Positions 1 through 8,839 of a stretch of 64,000 nucleotides of DNA are shown piece after piece. A program made the position numbers and the translations under genes. The stretch's first letter is position 1. Every line of letters begins with the position of its first letter. Below the pieces are notes generated by a model. It made no database searches. It saw nothing but the letters and a program-made list of their open reading frames with translations, and was not told where the DNA came from. This stretch comes from Merdiplasma sp964643295 (lineage in GTDB: Bacteria > Bacillota > Clostridia > Lachnospirales > Lachnospiraceae): NCBI GenBank assembly GCA_964643295.1, contig CAZXSN010000002.1:41698-105697 (forward strand), in the 5' to 3' direction.

Positions 1-549
1 CGTCATGGTTTTTTCATATTCCCGGGGGATCTCCGGTCCGTCAAACATATGATACATGCCGTCATAATCCGGATTGCCCTTCCGCCACTCCTCGGCCCAG
101 ACATGCTCCTTCGCCGTGTGGTTGAGCACAAAATCGATGCAGGTGCGAATGCCCCGCTCCTTTAAAAGCCCTACCACCCGCTCCAGCTGCTTCATATCGC
201 CGTAGCGGCTGTCCACTTCCAGGTAATCGGAAACCGCGTATCCTCCGTCATCGTTTCCCTCCCTGGTTTTCTGCAGCGGCATGAAATGCACGTAGGTAAT
301 CCCCAGCTCCGCCAGGTAGTCGATTTTGTCCTCAAAGCCGTAGAGATCCCCGCTGAAGCGGTCCACATAGAGCATCATGCCGACCATATTTTCCGAGAGA
401 TACCAGTCTCCGCCTTCTTCGTCCTGCTTCTTTAAGGAGGGGCTTCTCTCCTGTTTCGCCTTCTCAATGATCCCAAGAAGCTCCCCGTAGCGCAGGTCGG
501 TAAGCTCATTCTCTCCGTATAACTCATAGTAACTCTTCTTAAGATCCAT
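1..549 (-). CDS. GH13 alpha-amylase/amylosucrase-like enzyme, N-terminal part (cut by window edge)
   Basis: The first 183 codons of a glycoside hydrolase family 13 enzyme; the frame is open to base 1, so the C-terminus lies outside the window. A helical N-terminus leads into the start of the TIM barrel. Around residues 56-68 the motif VGMMLYVDRFSGDL resembles amylosucrase/sucrose-hydrolase members, followed by a conserved HFMPL strand and IDFVLNHT, the GH13 region I with its Asn-His pair. The family cleaves or transfers alpha-glucosyl units of sucrose or alpha-glucans. The ATG at 549 is preceded by GGGAGG at a good distance. The catalytic Asp/Glu residues are not in view, so substrate and activity cannot be judged. 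No signal peptide is visible, which suggests a cytoplasmic enzyme. Confidence 0.85.
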   Translation of the reverse strand, partial: MDLKKSYYELYGENELTDLRYGELLGIIEKAKQERSPSLKKQDEEGGDWYLSENMVGMMLYVDRFSGDLYGFEDKIDYLAELGITYVHFMPLQKTREGNDDGGYAVSDYLEVDSRYGDMKQLERVVGLLKERGIRTCIDFVLNHTAKEHVWAEEWRKGNPDYDGMYHMFDGPEIPREYEKTMT

Positions 550-706
550 TGCCTGCCTCCCTTCCTGTGTCTGAAACTTTCCGCCAGTTTAAGTATCCTT
601 GTGCTCTTTAAGTCTTTTCCAGGGTAAATCGCGTCCCGTAAAAACAGATCCTTACCGTCCTGACGGATTTTCCGCTTGTTTCTTTCCCGTTCGTTTCCTG
701 TCACTT

Positions 707-735
707 ATTGTACCCGGAAACACCCGCTGTGTCCA
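707..735 (-). promoter_or_regulatory. Predicted sigma-A promoter for the GH13 gene
   Basis: On the minus strand TGGACA (735-730) and TACAAT (712-707) are separated by 17 bases. The promoter lies between the end of the ABC exporter gene and the GH13 start, leaving a leader of about 150 nt. This suggests the GH13 gene is transcribed separately from the exporter. Confidence 0.55.
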
Positions 736-747
736 GAAAAAATGATC

Positions 748-2523
748 TCAGGCAAACTGGCTTATGTAGAGCTCATAGTAGGCCCCGTGTTTACGCATAA
801 GTTCCTCGTGGCTGCCGTCTTCTAAGATTCCCCCGTCGTCGATTACCAGAATGCGGTCCGCATTCCGGATCGTGGACAGGCGGTGAGCCACCACAAAAGA
901 AGTACGGTTTTGAAGCAGATGGCGGATTCCCTCCTGCACCAGCTGCTCCGTGTGGGTATCGATGCTGGAAGTCGCCTCATCGAGGATTAAAATCCTGGGA
1001 TCCGAGATCATCGTGCGGGCAAAGGCCAAAAGCTGTCTTTGCCCGATGGAAAGCTGCGCTCCGCGCTCGGAGATCACCGTATCGTAGCCGTTTTCCAGCT
1101 TCATGATAAACTCATGGGCATTGACCGCCTTCGCGGCGGCGATCATCTCCTCCTCGGTCGCCGCAGGCCGCCCGTAACAGATATTTTCGCGGATGGTGCC
1201 GGTAAAGAGGAAGTTGTCCTGCGTCATCACACCCATCTGTCTGCGCAGGCTCTTCATCGTGACCTCATGAATCTCGTAATCATCGATGTAGATGGCGCCT
1301 TCCTTCACGTCATAGAAGCGGCTGATCAGGTTCACGATCGTCGTCTTTCCCGCTCCGGTCTGCCCCACCAGAGCGATGGTCTGCCCGGGTTCCACGGAGA
1401 AACTCACATGCTCCAGCACATTTCGTTCATACTCATCGCTGTAGGCGAAAGTCACATTTTCAAACCGCACGGCGCCTTTGACCGGCGGCAGCTCCACGGC
1501 ACCCGGGCGGTCAGTGATCTCCGCGGGTGTATCCATGATGTCAAACACCCGCTCCGCCGCCGACAGGTTCGTCACCAGCTTGTTGTAAAAACTGGCCAGA
1601 TTTCTCACCGGATTCCAGAACATGCCCAGATAGGTGGAAAAAGCCAGGAAAGTGCCCACGCCCACTTCCTCAACGCCGACCACCTTGATGCCGATAAAGT
1701 AAAGCAGAAACGAACCCACTCCCCAGACAGCATCCACCAGCGGTCCAAAACAGTCCGCCAGGCGCACCGCGTGGATAAAGGAAGAACGCTGCTCCTCCGC
1801 CAGCCGGTAGAAATCCTTTCTGGTCTCCTCTTCCGCGGCAAAGCTTTGAATCACCTGGATCCCCGCCATATCCTCATGCACGAAGGCGTTTAAGTTGGAG
1901 GTCTTTTTGCGGAAGACCTGCCACCGTTTGTGGGACCTAAGCATAATCCCGAACATTCCCACAACCAGAAACGGCAGAGTGATTAAAGCCGCCAGAGCGA
2001 GCCGGAAATTTTTCAGCATCATGATCCCGGCCACACCGATCACCGTAATAAATCCCGGTATCAGCTGAGTCACGCTGTCCGCGAGCATCTCCTTTAAGGA
2101 GTTCACATCCCCGATCACACGGGCCAGGATCTTCCCCGTCGGACGGCTGTCAAAAAAATGGAAACTTAACGTCTGGATGTGGGCGTAGAGCTCCTCCCGG
2201 ATCGTTAACAGCACCTTGTTGGAAATGCCTGCCATCACCATCATGCGGGCTTTCGTGCCGATCATGAAAATAAAATAGGCACAAAGTGCCACAGCTCCCA
2301 GCATAAGCAGCCGTCTCCAGTCGCGGTTTGCCACATGCACATCGATCGCCCGCTCGATAAAAAGCGGAGAGAGCAGTTCGATAGAGACTGTGACAAGAAG
2401 AAGCGCTCCCACTAAAAGAAGCTGCTTTTTATAGGCCAAAAGATACCGGTATAAGCGTACCAGAAGCTCTCCCTTGGGAATCTCCCGCTGAAGTTCGTCC
2501 TCCCGTACAGAATTTACCTCCAT
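748..2523 (-). CDS. ABC multidrug exporter half-transporter, catalytically complete subunit (BmrD/TM288-like)
   Basis: Type IV ABC exporter half (591 aa) with an N-terminal six-helix membrane domain (about residues 30-320) and a C-terminal ATPase domain (about 345-590). Visible ATPase motifs are Walker A GQTGAGKTT, signature LSIGQRQ, Walker B ILILDEATSS with the catalytic Glu, and the H-loop in VVAHRLST. It pairs with the upstream half, which has a degenerate site, so together they should form a heterodimeric drug or lipid exporter of the BmrCD/TM287-288 kind. The ATG at 2523 was chosen because GGAGGAGG stands just before it; it overlaps the end of the upstream gene by 10 bases, so translation is probably coupled. 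A longer frame to 2553 lacks homology-like sequence. The exported substrate cannot be read from sequence. Confidence 0.93.
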   Translation of the reverse strand: MEVNSVREDELQREIPKGELLVRLYRYLLAYKKQLLLVGALLLVTVSIELLSPLFIERAIDVHVANRDWRRLLMLGAVALCAYFIFMIGTKARMMVMAGISNKVLLTIREELYAHIQTLSFHFFDSRPTGKILARVIGDVNSLKEMLADSVTQLIPGFITVIGVAGIMMLKNFRLALAALITLPFLVVGMFGIMLRSHKRWQVFRKKTSNLNAFVHEDMAGIQVIQSFAAEEETRKDFYRLAEEQRSSFIHAVRLADCFGPLVDAVWGVGSFLLYFIGIKVVGVEEVGVGTFLAFSTYLGMFWNPVRNLASFYNKLVTNLSAAERVFDIMDTPAEITDRPGAVELPPVKGAVRFENVTFAYSDEYERNVLEHVSFSVEPGQTIALVGQTGAGKTTIVNLISRFYDVKEGAIYIDDYEIHEVTMKSLRRQMGVMTQDNFLFTGTIRENICYGRPAATEEEMIAAAKAVNAHEFIMKLENGYDTVISERGAQLSIGQRQLLAFARTMISDPRILILDEATSSIDTHTEQLVQEGIRHLLQNRTSFVVAHRLSTIRNADRILVIDDGGILEDGSHEELMRKHGAYYELYISQFA

Positions 2524-4238
2524 TGAGCCGCCTCCTCCCCGTACTGTACACACCAGGTCCGATAGTACTCTCCTTTTAAATGCATCAGCTGCTCATGGGT
2601 ACCCCGTTCGAAGATCTGGCCATCCCGCAGAATCAGTATCTCATCCGCGTGGCGCACCGCGGAAATCCTGTGCCCGATGATGATTTTCGTCATCCCGCTG
2701 ATAGCCCGCAGGTCTTTTTGCAGCTGCTGTTCGGTTTCCATATCCAGTGCCGAGGTCGAATCGTCGAGGATTAAGACCGGCACCTGTTTGGAGAGCGCCC
2801 GGGCGATGCTGATTCGCTGTTTCTGACCGCCGGAAAGTCCCACGCCGCGCTCCCCGATCAGCGTCTCCTCCTGTTCGGAAAGCTGGTCTACAAACTCGAC
2901 AGCATCGGCTTTTTCCAGCGCCCAGCGCACTGTCTCCGACTGCATGCGGTCCTTTTGTCCCATGCGCACGTTTTCCGAAACCGTATCGGAAAACAGAAAG
3001 ACATCCTGAGAAACGACGGCCATCGCCGAACGCACCTGTGCTAACTCGAGTGTGCGGATATCCGCACCGTCCAAAAGAATCCTTCCCTCGGTCGGATCAT
3101 AAAACCGCTTGGCAAGATTGACCAGCATGCTCTTACCGGCCCCGGTCATGCCCATGATCCCCAGTGTCTTTCCCGGCTGCACATCAAAGGAGATCCCGTC
3201 TAAGATCTTTTTCCCGTCCAGCGTAAGTCCGGCATTCTCGAAGGTTACGCGTCCCTGCACTTTAGGAAGATGCACGGGATTCTTTTCTTCCCGGATCACC
3301 GGCTCCTCCTTCATGATTCGCTTGATCTTTTTCCAGGAGGCCATGGCGGAGCCGATATCATTGCTCAGCCAGCCGACGATCTCCATCGGCCAGATGATGT
3401 TGTTCGCGTACTCGGAGAAAGCGCCCAGAGTCCCCAGCGTCATCTGCCCGCGAATGACCAGAAAGCCTCCCACGATCACCACGGTTAAAAGCATCACTTT
3501 TCCCAGAAACGTAATCATCGGCTGGTAAGTGGCGGTCAGTTTCGCCTGACTCATGTTCAGGTCATAGAAACGGCTGTTGTGTCTGCGAAACTTGTTCATC
3601 TCAAACTCTTCGCGGGCAAAGGCCTTGACCGTGCGCACACCGGCTAAGTTCTCCTCCGCCACGGTATTTAAGGCAGCCGTCTCGTCGCTGATCTTGTCAT
3701 ACACCTCGCCGACCTTCCGCTCCATAATAATCGCCAGGACGCCGATAAAGGGAAGCATCACAAGCGGAATCAGCGTAAGCTTCCAGCTTAGCCGCAGCAT
3801 GCAGCTGACCACAAAGATGCAGTGAATCACGGTCTCGATCGCCAGGCTTCCGATATACCCTAAGGCCTCACAGACCCGGTCCACGTCGTCCTTGATTCGA
3901 GTCATCAGTTCCCCGGTATTGTGCTGATGAAAGAACCCCACAGAGAGTGTCTGCACATGATCGAACACATCCTTGCGCATCATGGTCGTGGCGCTCATGG
4001 TGATCCAGTCGAAGGTAAACTCCCGGATATAGCCAAAAATGGCCCGTCCGAAACCGATGCCTAATAGACCCAGCAGCAGGGACATCAGAAGTTCCATCTG
4101 TCCCTGCAGTATCACATCATCAATGATCTTCTGGATCAGCACCGGCGAAAGCATATCCAGTCCGATCGCGATCAGCATGCCGGTAAGGCCCAGAAGATAC
4201 TGAAATCTGTATCTCTTTATATATGTACTCAGTTTCAT
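2514..4238 (-). CDS. ABC multidrug exporter half-transporter with degenerate catalytic site (BmrC/TM287-like)
   Basis: 574-aa half-transporter: membrane domain about residues 15-300, ATPase domain about 330-565. Walker A is GMTGAGKSM and the signature LSGGQKQRIS is canonical, but Walker B reads VLILDDSTSALD, with Asp where the catalytic Glu normally stands; the H-loop is in IIGHRIS. In heterodimeric exporters (BmrC/BmrD, TM287/TM288, LmrC/LmrD) one subunit typically carries such a degenerate site, and the partner at 748-2523 supplies the consensus one. The start is preceded by GGGGAAGGATCCG. The two genes overlap by 10 bases in one operon, read from a promoter about 620 bases upstream. Confidence 0.93.
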   Translation of the reverse strand: MKLSTYIKRYRFQYLLGLTGMLIAIGLDMLSPVLIQKIIDDVILQGQMELLMSLLLGLLGIGFGRAIFGYIREFTFDWITMSATTMMRKDVFDHVQTLSVGFFHQHNTGELMTRIKDDVDRVCEALGYIGSLAIETVIHCIFVVSCMLRLSWKLTLIPLVMLPFIGVLAIIMERKVGEVYDKISDETAALNTVAEENLAGVRTVKAFAREEFEMNKFRRHNSRFYDLNMSQAKLTATYQPMITFLGKVMLLTVVIVGGFLVIRGQMTLGTLGAFSEYANNIIWPMEIVGWLSNDIGSAMASWKKIKRIMKEEPVIREEKNPVHLPKVQGRVTFENAGLTLDGKKILDGISFDVQPGKTLGIMGMTGAGKSMLVNLAKRFYDPTEGRILLDGADIRTLELAQVRSAMAVVSQDVFLFSDTVSENVRMGQKDRMQSETVRWALEKADAVEFVDQLSEQEETLIGERGVGLSGGQKQRISIARALSKQVPVLILDDSTSALDMETEQQLQKDLRAISGMTKIIIGHRISAVRHADEILILRDGQIFERGTHEQLMHLKGEYYRTWCVQYGEEAAQWR

Positions 4239-4863
4239 CGGATCCTTCCCCTTTTCTTAAGGGAAAGTTTCCACCTCCTTATTCCTCTTCCTCCTGCCGC
4301 TTAAAAACCGGTGAAACCCACGCGAAAGTAAGTCGGCAGAATCTGTCTGCCCAAAACTTTTAATCGCTCCGGTCCACAAAAGAGGCAGAAGAATACGAAC
4401 CTGTATGATCACTCTCCCGGGCGGAGAAATACTCCTTGCGCCGCCCGGAAGCTCTTCTATTTCTGCTTAGAACTATCCGTTCTCCCTTTATTTCGTCTGC
4501 CGGGATCTTTCTTTCCCCGGCTTCTCCCAAAAACCCCATCAGGGTTCCACCTTCAAATGAATCACAATGAAGACCTCCTTTAAAAACCTCTAAGAGCAGG
4601 GGATAGGGAAACCCTCTCCTGCCTGCATACGCCCCTTTCCAGGAAGCGGCCAGACAAACTTTAGAGGGAAAAGCAACTGTCCGCCTTACAATGGAGAAAG
4701 CAAAAAAGGGTGGGGTTTTTAGGCTTCCTCCCGATGTGCGAACCGATCGCGGCATCCTCCTTTGACCGCACAAAAAAGGGCCTTTCCGCTGCGGTCCCTC
4801 CAAAGAAAACCAACCTTAGAACGACCTGCAGGATCCGCCCCTTCTTTTCCCTCAGCATGTCCT
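4239..4863 (-). promoter_or_regulatory. Long structured leader of the ABC exporter operon
   Basis: About 620 bases separate the predicted transcription start from the exporter ATG, with no convincing long gene. On the minus strand it contains a GACCGCA/TGCGGTC pairing (4796-4790 with 4770-4764), a GC-rich hairpin near 4592-4624, a short SD-linked peptide frame (4565-4539) and, overlapping that frame's end, a small AACCC/GGGTT stem followed by a T run (4546-4529). In Bacillus subtilis the homologous bmrCD operon is controlled by a translated leader (bmrB) through ribosome-mediated attenuation. A similar antibiotic-sensing attenuator is an inference here. Confidence 0.4.
4539..4565 (-). CDS. 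Candidate leader peptide (8 codons) upstream of the ABC exporter
   Basis: A strong ribosome binding site AAAGGAGG (4581-4574) lies 8 bases before a GTG that opens a frame reading MIHLKVEP and stopping at 4539. The frame ends inside a small terminator-like stem with a T run. Size, ribosome binding site and position fit a regulatory leader peptide, but a frame this short can occur by chance and there is no homology to lean on. Confidence 0.3.
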   Translation of the reverse strand: MIHLKVEP

Positions 4864-4892
4864 AGTCTACACAGTTATTACTAAAATGTCAA
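4864..4892 (-). promoter_or_regulatory. Strong predicted sigma-A promoter of the ABC exporter operon
   Basis: Minus strand: perfect TTGACA (4892-4887), a 17-base spacer, then TAGACT (4869-4864). It is among the best promoter matches in the window and lies far from the exporter start, which is what makes the intervening leader of interest. Confidence 0.7.
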
Positions 4893-5030
4893 CCGGTAAT
4901 CCGGATCTTCCCGGTCTCCCCCTCGCCTTTCGTCTCTCCCTGCGTCTAATATCTTTCCATCTTCATAAAGACAGATCATTCCTGTATGTGGACAGCTGAT
5001 CCGAGAAGCTGGTTCAGGAAACTGCCGGCC

Positions 5031-5063
5031 AAAAAAATACCCCGGTCCGCAAGGAATCGGGGT
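5031..5063 (-). terminator. Rho-independent terminator after the flavodoxin fusion gene
   Basis: Read on the minus strand, ACCCCG (5063-5058) pairs with CGGGGT (5044-5039), followed by TATTTTTTT. It lies about 100 bases after the stop of the gene at 5167-6378 and separates it from the ABC exporter promoter region. Confidence 0.7.
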
Positions 5064-5166
5064 CTTCTATAAATTCTGCAAATGATGTGTTCACACAGCT
5101 TGCCCTGCGGGGGCGGCAAAACGCTGTCGGCAGCTGAAAAATGGACCGTGCCGCCTGGGCGTAAGC

Positions 5167-6378
5167 TTACTGTTTCGCCGCCGTAACAGTGATCGTGCCG
5201 GAGAGAAACTGTATCTCATCCGCGCCTGACACTGCCTCCCCAAGCGCATACAGCCCCGGATAGGGGCCAAACGGCGCATAGTACATCACCACGTCTCCCC
5301 ACGGAGAAAAGTACGCCAGCACTCCCTTTCCTCCTTTGGCGGCAGCAGAGTTGGCAGTCTTCAGCTTCTTCGGGTAGAAGATCTTTTCATTGTCGGAATA
5401 ATCCTCAACCGTCACTGTAAGCGGCAGCTGCGCGAAAAGCGATTTCGCCGCCGGGGTACTGTTAAGAGTAAACAGGACCGTATGTGTCCCATCCGTCACC
5501 TGTATGTTCATTTCCTGTCCTTTCTTAGGCTCCGTCTTACTAATCCCCAAAGAGTCGACCCACTTGCTGACCGTACTTTGCGGAACATCCCCTTCAAACC
5601 GTCTGCCCGTCTTCCAGGTTGGATTCCCCCTGCACAGCTTCTTTAGCTCCGCGGAGGCTGTGCCGATGGAACTGCTGCCGGACGTGCAAAAGGGGATCAC
5701 CGTCTTGCCGGTGAAACTGTACTTCTCGACAAAGGTATCCATAATCCGGGGAGCTGTCCCCCACCAGATCGGAAATCCCAGGAAAACGATCTGATAGGCC
5801 TCCATGTTTTTCACTTTTGTTTTGATCTTCGGTCTTGCCTTCGCGTTCTCCATCTCCCGGTTCGCGCGGCAGTCATCATTGCTGTACTCTAAATCCGCTG
5901 CACTGTAGGGATCCTTTGGCATGATCTCAAAAAGCGTCCCGCCAGTCGCTTTGGCGATCTTTTTCGCCACCCCTTTGGTTGTTCCGGTTGCTGAAAAATA
6001 AGCAATCAGGACTTTAGTTTCCTTAGGATTTTTCACCGTCACTTTACACGAGTCAGCCGCTTTCCCTTTCGCAGCCCTGGCCGTTATCTTAACGGTTCCC
6101 GCCTTAAGGGCCTTGACCACTCCCTTTGAACTTACCGAGGCGATTTTTTTATCCGATGATTGCCAGGTGACTTTCTTGGACGCCTCTTTGGGCTTTACTG
6201 ACTGTACCTTTAGAGTAACCTTCTCTCCCACGGCCAACGTAACGCTCTTTTTATTTAAAGTGATGCTCTTTGGCGCACTCGCCGCCGCAAAAGTCCTTTG
6301 CGTCATCCCCGCTGAAAGGAAAACCACCAGCGCCAGGGAAACAATGAAAGACAATGCCCTGTGTAGAAATTTCTTCAT
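5167..6378 (-). CDS. Secreted Big2-flavodoxin-cyclophilin-like fusion protein
   Basis: 403 aa. Residues 1-32 form a signal peptide ending at an AAA-type site. Residues about 37-115 form a bacterial Ig-like (Big_2) domain (SITLNKKSVTLAVGEK, then WQSSDKKIASVS). Residues about 121-275 are a flavodoxin domain with a phosphate loop in AYFSATGTTKGVAKKI and the FPIWWGTAPR strand. Residues about 288-403 form a cyclophilin-like fold domain of the type often found with such flavodoxins (YFSPWGD and PYPGLYALG). The product should be an exported FMN protein of the cell surface; its electron partner is unknown. The start has AAGGAG 10 bases upstream. The adjacent pseudogene is a paralogue of the C-terminal domain, so the region arose partly by duplication. 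Confidence 0.85.
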   Translation of the reverse strand: MKKFLHRALSFIVSLALVVFLSAGMTQRTFAAASAPKSITLNKKSVTLAVGEKVTLKVQSVKPKEASKKVTWQSSDKKIASVSSKGVVKALKAGTVKITARAAKGKAADSCKVTVKNPKETKVLIAYFSATGTTKGVAKKIAKATGGTLFEIMPKDPYSAADLEYSNDDCRANREMENAKARPKIKTKVKNMEAYQIVFLGFPIWWGTAPRIMDTFVEKYSFTGKTVIPFCTSGSSSIGTASAELKKLCRGNPTWKTGRRFEGDVPQSTVSKWVDSLGISKTEPKKGQEMNIQVTDGTHTVLFTLNSTPAAKSLFAQLPLTVTVEDYSDNEKIFYPKKLKTANSAAAKGGKGVLAYFSPWGDVVMYYAPFGPYPGLYALGEAVSGADEIQFLSGTITVTAAKQ

Positions 6379-6429
6379 TCTCTTTAAACTCCTTATAGAA
6401 AGTGCTCATGCCTTTTTAGTGTTTTCGCC

Positions 6430-7222
6430 TTAATCCTTGGCCATAACCGTGACGGTACCGGATAAAAGTTCAATCTGATCCGCGCCCTGTAAAGCGTTTC
6501 CCAGCTCATAGAGTCCCGGATAGGAGCCAAACTCTTTATAAAACATGACCATCACCCCACGGGGAAAAGTACGCCAATGTCCCCTTTTTCGCATCTGCGT
6601 CAACCGTGTGGTTTGTTTATATCCAGCGCTTCCGGATAAAAAATTTTCTCGTCATCGGAATAGTTCTCAGCCGCGATCATAAGGGGCAGCTGCGCGTAAA
6701 GCGTCTTCGCCGCCGTGAGGATCGTTTAAAGCGAACACAATTCTTTGGGTTCCGTCTGTGAAGTGCATCTTCATTTCTTCTTCCTCCTTTACTTTCTGTA
6801 CCTCCTGATCAGGTGCAAAAGTAACCTCCGTATCGCCGGTCGTTTTGAAAATTTCCGCGCCTTCGCTGATGTGTCCTAAATGCTGCCGTTTACTAAGTTC
6901 CCCGTTTTGCCGGTAGAAGATCATCAGCCTCTGCTCGGACGGACAGTAGCCGATATCCCCCACCTCATAAGAATCCTCCCGAAGCTTCCCCGTTGGCAGA
7001 ATATCCGTCTCGAACCGGTAACTTATCTGAGATTCATCCCCATCCGTCATGGAAAGAGTCATCGGCATCTGCTCTAAAAGCGTCTGGGAAGCCTCGTTAT
7101 CCTCCAGAATGGCGCTCAGTTTCGTCTCTCCCACCGTAATGGAGATGGAAATCGGATCTGAAGATTCCTCTTCCGGCTGATCCGAAAATAAGAAGCAGGC
7201 AGGAAATCCATTTCTTCTTCAT
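6430..7222 (-). pseudogene. Decayed exported protein with tandem cyclophilin-like domains
   Basis: An excellent ribosome binding site (AAGGAGG, 7 bases before ATG at 7222) opens a frame MKKKWISCLLLIF that looks like a secretion signal, but the homologous reading then shifts. From about 7190 to 6720 another frame encodes a cyclophilin-like domain (GETKLSAILEDNEAS, then the start of a second domain, MKMHFTDGTQRIVFALND). After about 6725 the match moves frame again: pieces corresponding to AQLPL, YSDDEKIFYPEAL and YPGLYELG, similar to the C-terminus of the neighbour at 5167-6378, continue in pieces to a stop at 6430. At least two and probably three frameshifts are needed. Genuine decay or sequencing error cannot be told apart here, but several shifts in one gene favour decay. 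Confidence 0.75.
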
Positions 7223-7368
7223 AGATCACCCTCCTTACGGCTGTTAAAGTCCTGCAAAGACACCCTCCTGAAAGATCAGAAGCCTCAAATCTTTGTTCCG
7301 ACAGGCACATATTTCCTTAAGCGTACAGGAGTGTTTCTCCCTCAGATTCGCTGTTTTTTAGACTTTCT

Positions 7369-8751
7369 TTAGATCACCCGGCAGGTTTTCCATTTCCCCG
7401 TCTTCCATCTGCCCAGGATCAGGACTGCCTTAATGCCCCAGTCACAGACCATCGCCCAGGCGATGCCGATCACTCCCAGATGAAACACAATCCCGAAAAG
7501 GACAGAGAGGGCCACCCGGCAGATCACGGTCGAAAAGATCGAGGCGCATAAGGTAAACTTCACATCCCCGGCGGCTCTTAAACCGTTGGTAAAGCCAAGA
7601 CTCACCGGACAGAAGAGGGCATTGAAAATGTTGTGGATCAAAACAAGCTGCATTACCAGACGCACAGCTTCCGGTGTCAGATCGTAAAACTTCAGAATAA
7701 ACGGCGTAAGGAGGTAAAAAAGAAAGTTCCAGCAGACGGCGCCCAGATAAGTGATGCGAAGAAGCTTTCTCATGTAGTAGTCAGCTCCTTGCGGATCCCC
7801 CGCACCCATGTACTGGCCGATCACCGTGATAAAAGCGTTCCCCATCGCCGTACAAAACAGTGCCGCCATCGACCAGAACGACTGCGCCACTCCGTTTGCC
7901 GCGATCTGCGTGGTGCCAAACAGGGCGACAATAGAACTTAAAGCCACCTTGGAAAGCTGAAACAGACCGTTTTCCACTCCTCCCGGAATGCCGATTCGAA
8001 AGATTCTGACAAGCATAGCAGGGCGCCAGGAAAAGACCTGCCTTACCTTTAGCCGGATGGGACTTTTTTCACCGCAAAGAAGGCAAAGCAGCACCACGGC
8101 GGCAAAGGCACGGGAGAAAAGGGACGGATAGGCTACCCCGGCCACGCCCGCGTGAAGAATGAAAATCCCGACCGCGTTGCCGATCACGTTGATCGTATTC
8201 ATCGCCAGGGACACATACATCAGACTCTTCGTGCGCTCCATGCTGCGAAACAGTCCCGCACACGCATGGTAGATGGCCAGGAAGGGATAGGAATACGCGG
8301 AAATCCGAAGGTACATAAGACCGCCTGCAAGCACATCCGCTTCCACTTTTCCAAAGAGAATCCCGAAGATCCATCTTTTGCACAAAAGAACAGTCACCAT
8401 GATCACAAGAGAGAGGAAGCCCCCTGCCAGAAGAAGCTGTCCTGCCGCTAATCCTGCATTCTCTCCCTCTCTTTTGCCGATATACTGGGAGGCTACGACC
8501 GCCCCTCCCGAAGCCAGCGCCGTAAAGACCATGTTAAAGAGGGTGTTGAGCTGATCGACTAAAGAGACTCCGGAGACCGCCGCCTCCCCCGCGTAACTGA
8601 TCATCAGCGTATCCGCGATCCCCACTAAAAGGACCAGGAACTGCTCAATGATGATGGGCAGGATCAGACTTTTAAGGTCTGCGTTTGAAAACTTTTTTCT
8701 ATCCTCCGCGATCCCCTCTTTAGGTTCCAGCAAAGCCGTCAGTTTCCCCAT
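7369..8751 (-). CDS. MATE family efflux transporter
   Basis: About 460 aa with twelve predicted membrane segments, the usual MATE length and pattern (early ADTLMISYAGEAAVSGVS, later GIPGGVENGLFQLSK at the start of the second half). MATE pumps export drugs or metabolites in exchange for Na+ or H+. The ATG at 8751 gives MGKLTALLEPKEG and a normal-length N-terminus; an upstream in-frame ATG at 8865 would add 38 poorly MATE-like residues and overlap the LysR gene by 26 bases. It follows a LysR regulator in the same orientation and may be its target or an operon partner. The transported compound is not predictable. Confidence 0.88.
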   Translation of the reverse strand: MGKLTALLEPKEGIAEDRKKFSNADLKSLILPIIIEQFLVLLVGIADTLMISYAGEAAVSGVSLVDQLNTLFNMVFTALASGGAVVASQYIGKREGENAGLAAGQLLLAGGFLSLVIMVTVLLCKRWIFGILFGKVEADVLAGGLMYLRISAYSYPFLAIYHACAGLFRSMERTKSLMYVSLAMNTINVIGNAVGIFILHAGVAGVAYPSLFSRAFAAVVLLCLLCGEKSPIRLKVRQVFSWRPAMLVRIFRIGIPGGVENGLFQLSKVALSSIVALFGTTQIAANGVAQSFWSMAALFCTAMGNAFITVIGQYMGAGDPQGADYYMRKLLRITYLGAVCWNFLFYLLTPFILKFYDLTPEAVRLVMQLVLIHNIFNALFCPVSLGFTNGLRAAGDVKFTLCASIFSTVICRVALSVLFGIVFHLGVIGIAWAMVCDWGIKAVLILGRWKTGKWKTCRVI

Positions 8752-8839
8752 ACAGTCTTTCCCCCAGCGCTGCTTAATCAACCGGTAAGTCCTCAGATAC
8801 CGGCTTTCCCGGTTAGTATATCCGGAGCAAAGAGGGAAT

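Noticed and set aside
1039..1893. 284-codon plus-strand open frame opposite the ABC exporter gene
   Set aside because: Antisense shadow of the well-conserved ATPase and membrane domains, with no ribosome binding site.
4529..4560. GGTGGAACC in the exporter leader resembling the T-box core
   Set aside because: Only a few core bases match; the stem I features (AG bulge, specifier loop) and the usual antiterminator were not seen, and a multidrug exporter is not a typical T-box target.
4360..4803. 147-codon minus-strand open frame in the ABC exporter leader
   Set aside because: Composition is irregular, no family resemblance is visible, the SD-to-ATG distance is poor, and it covers the structured leader hairpins.
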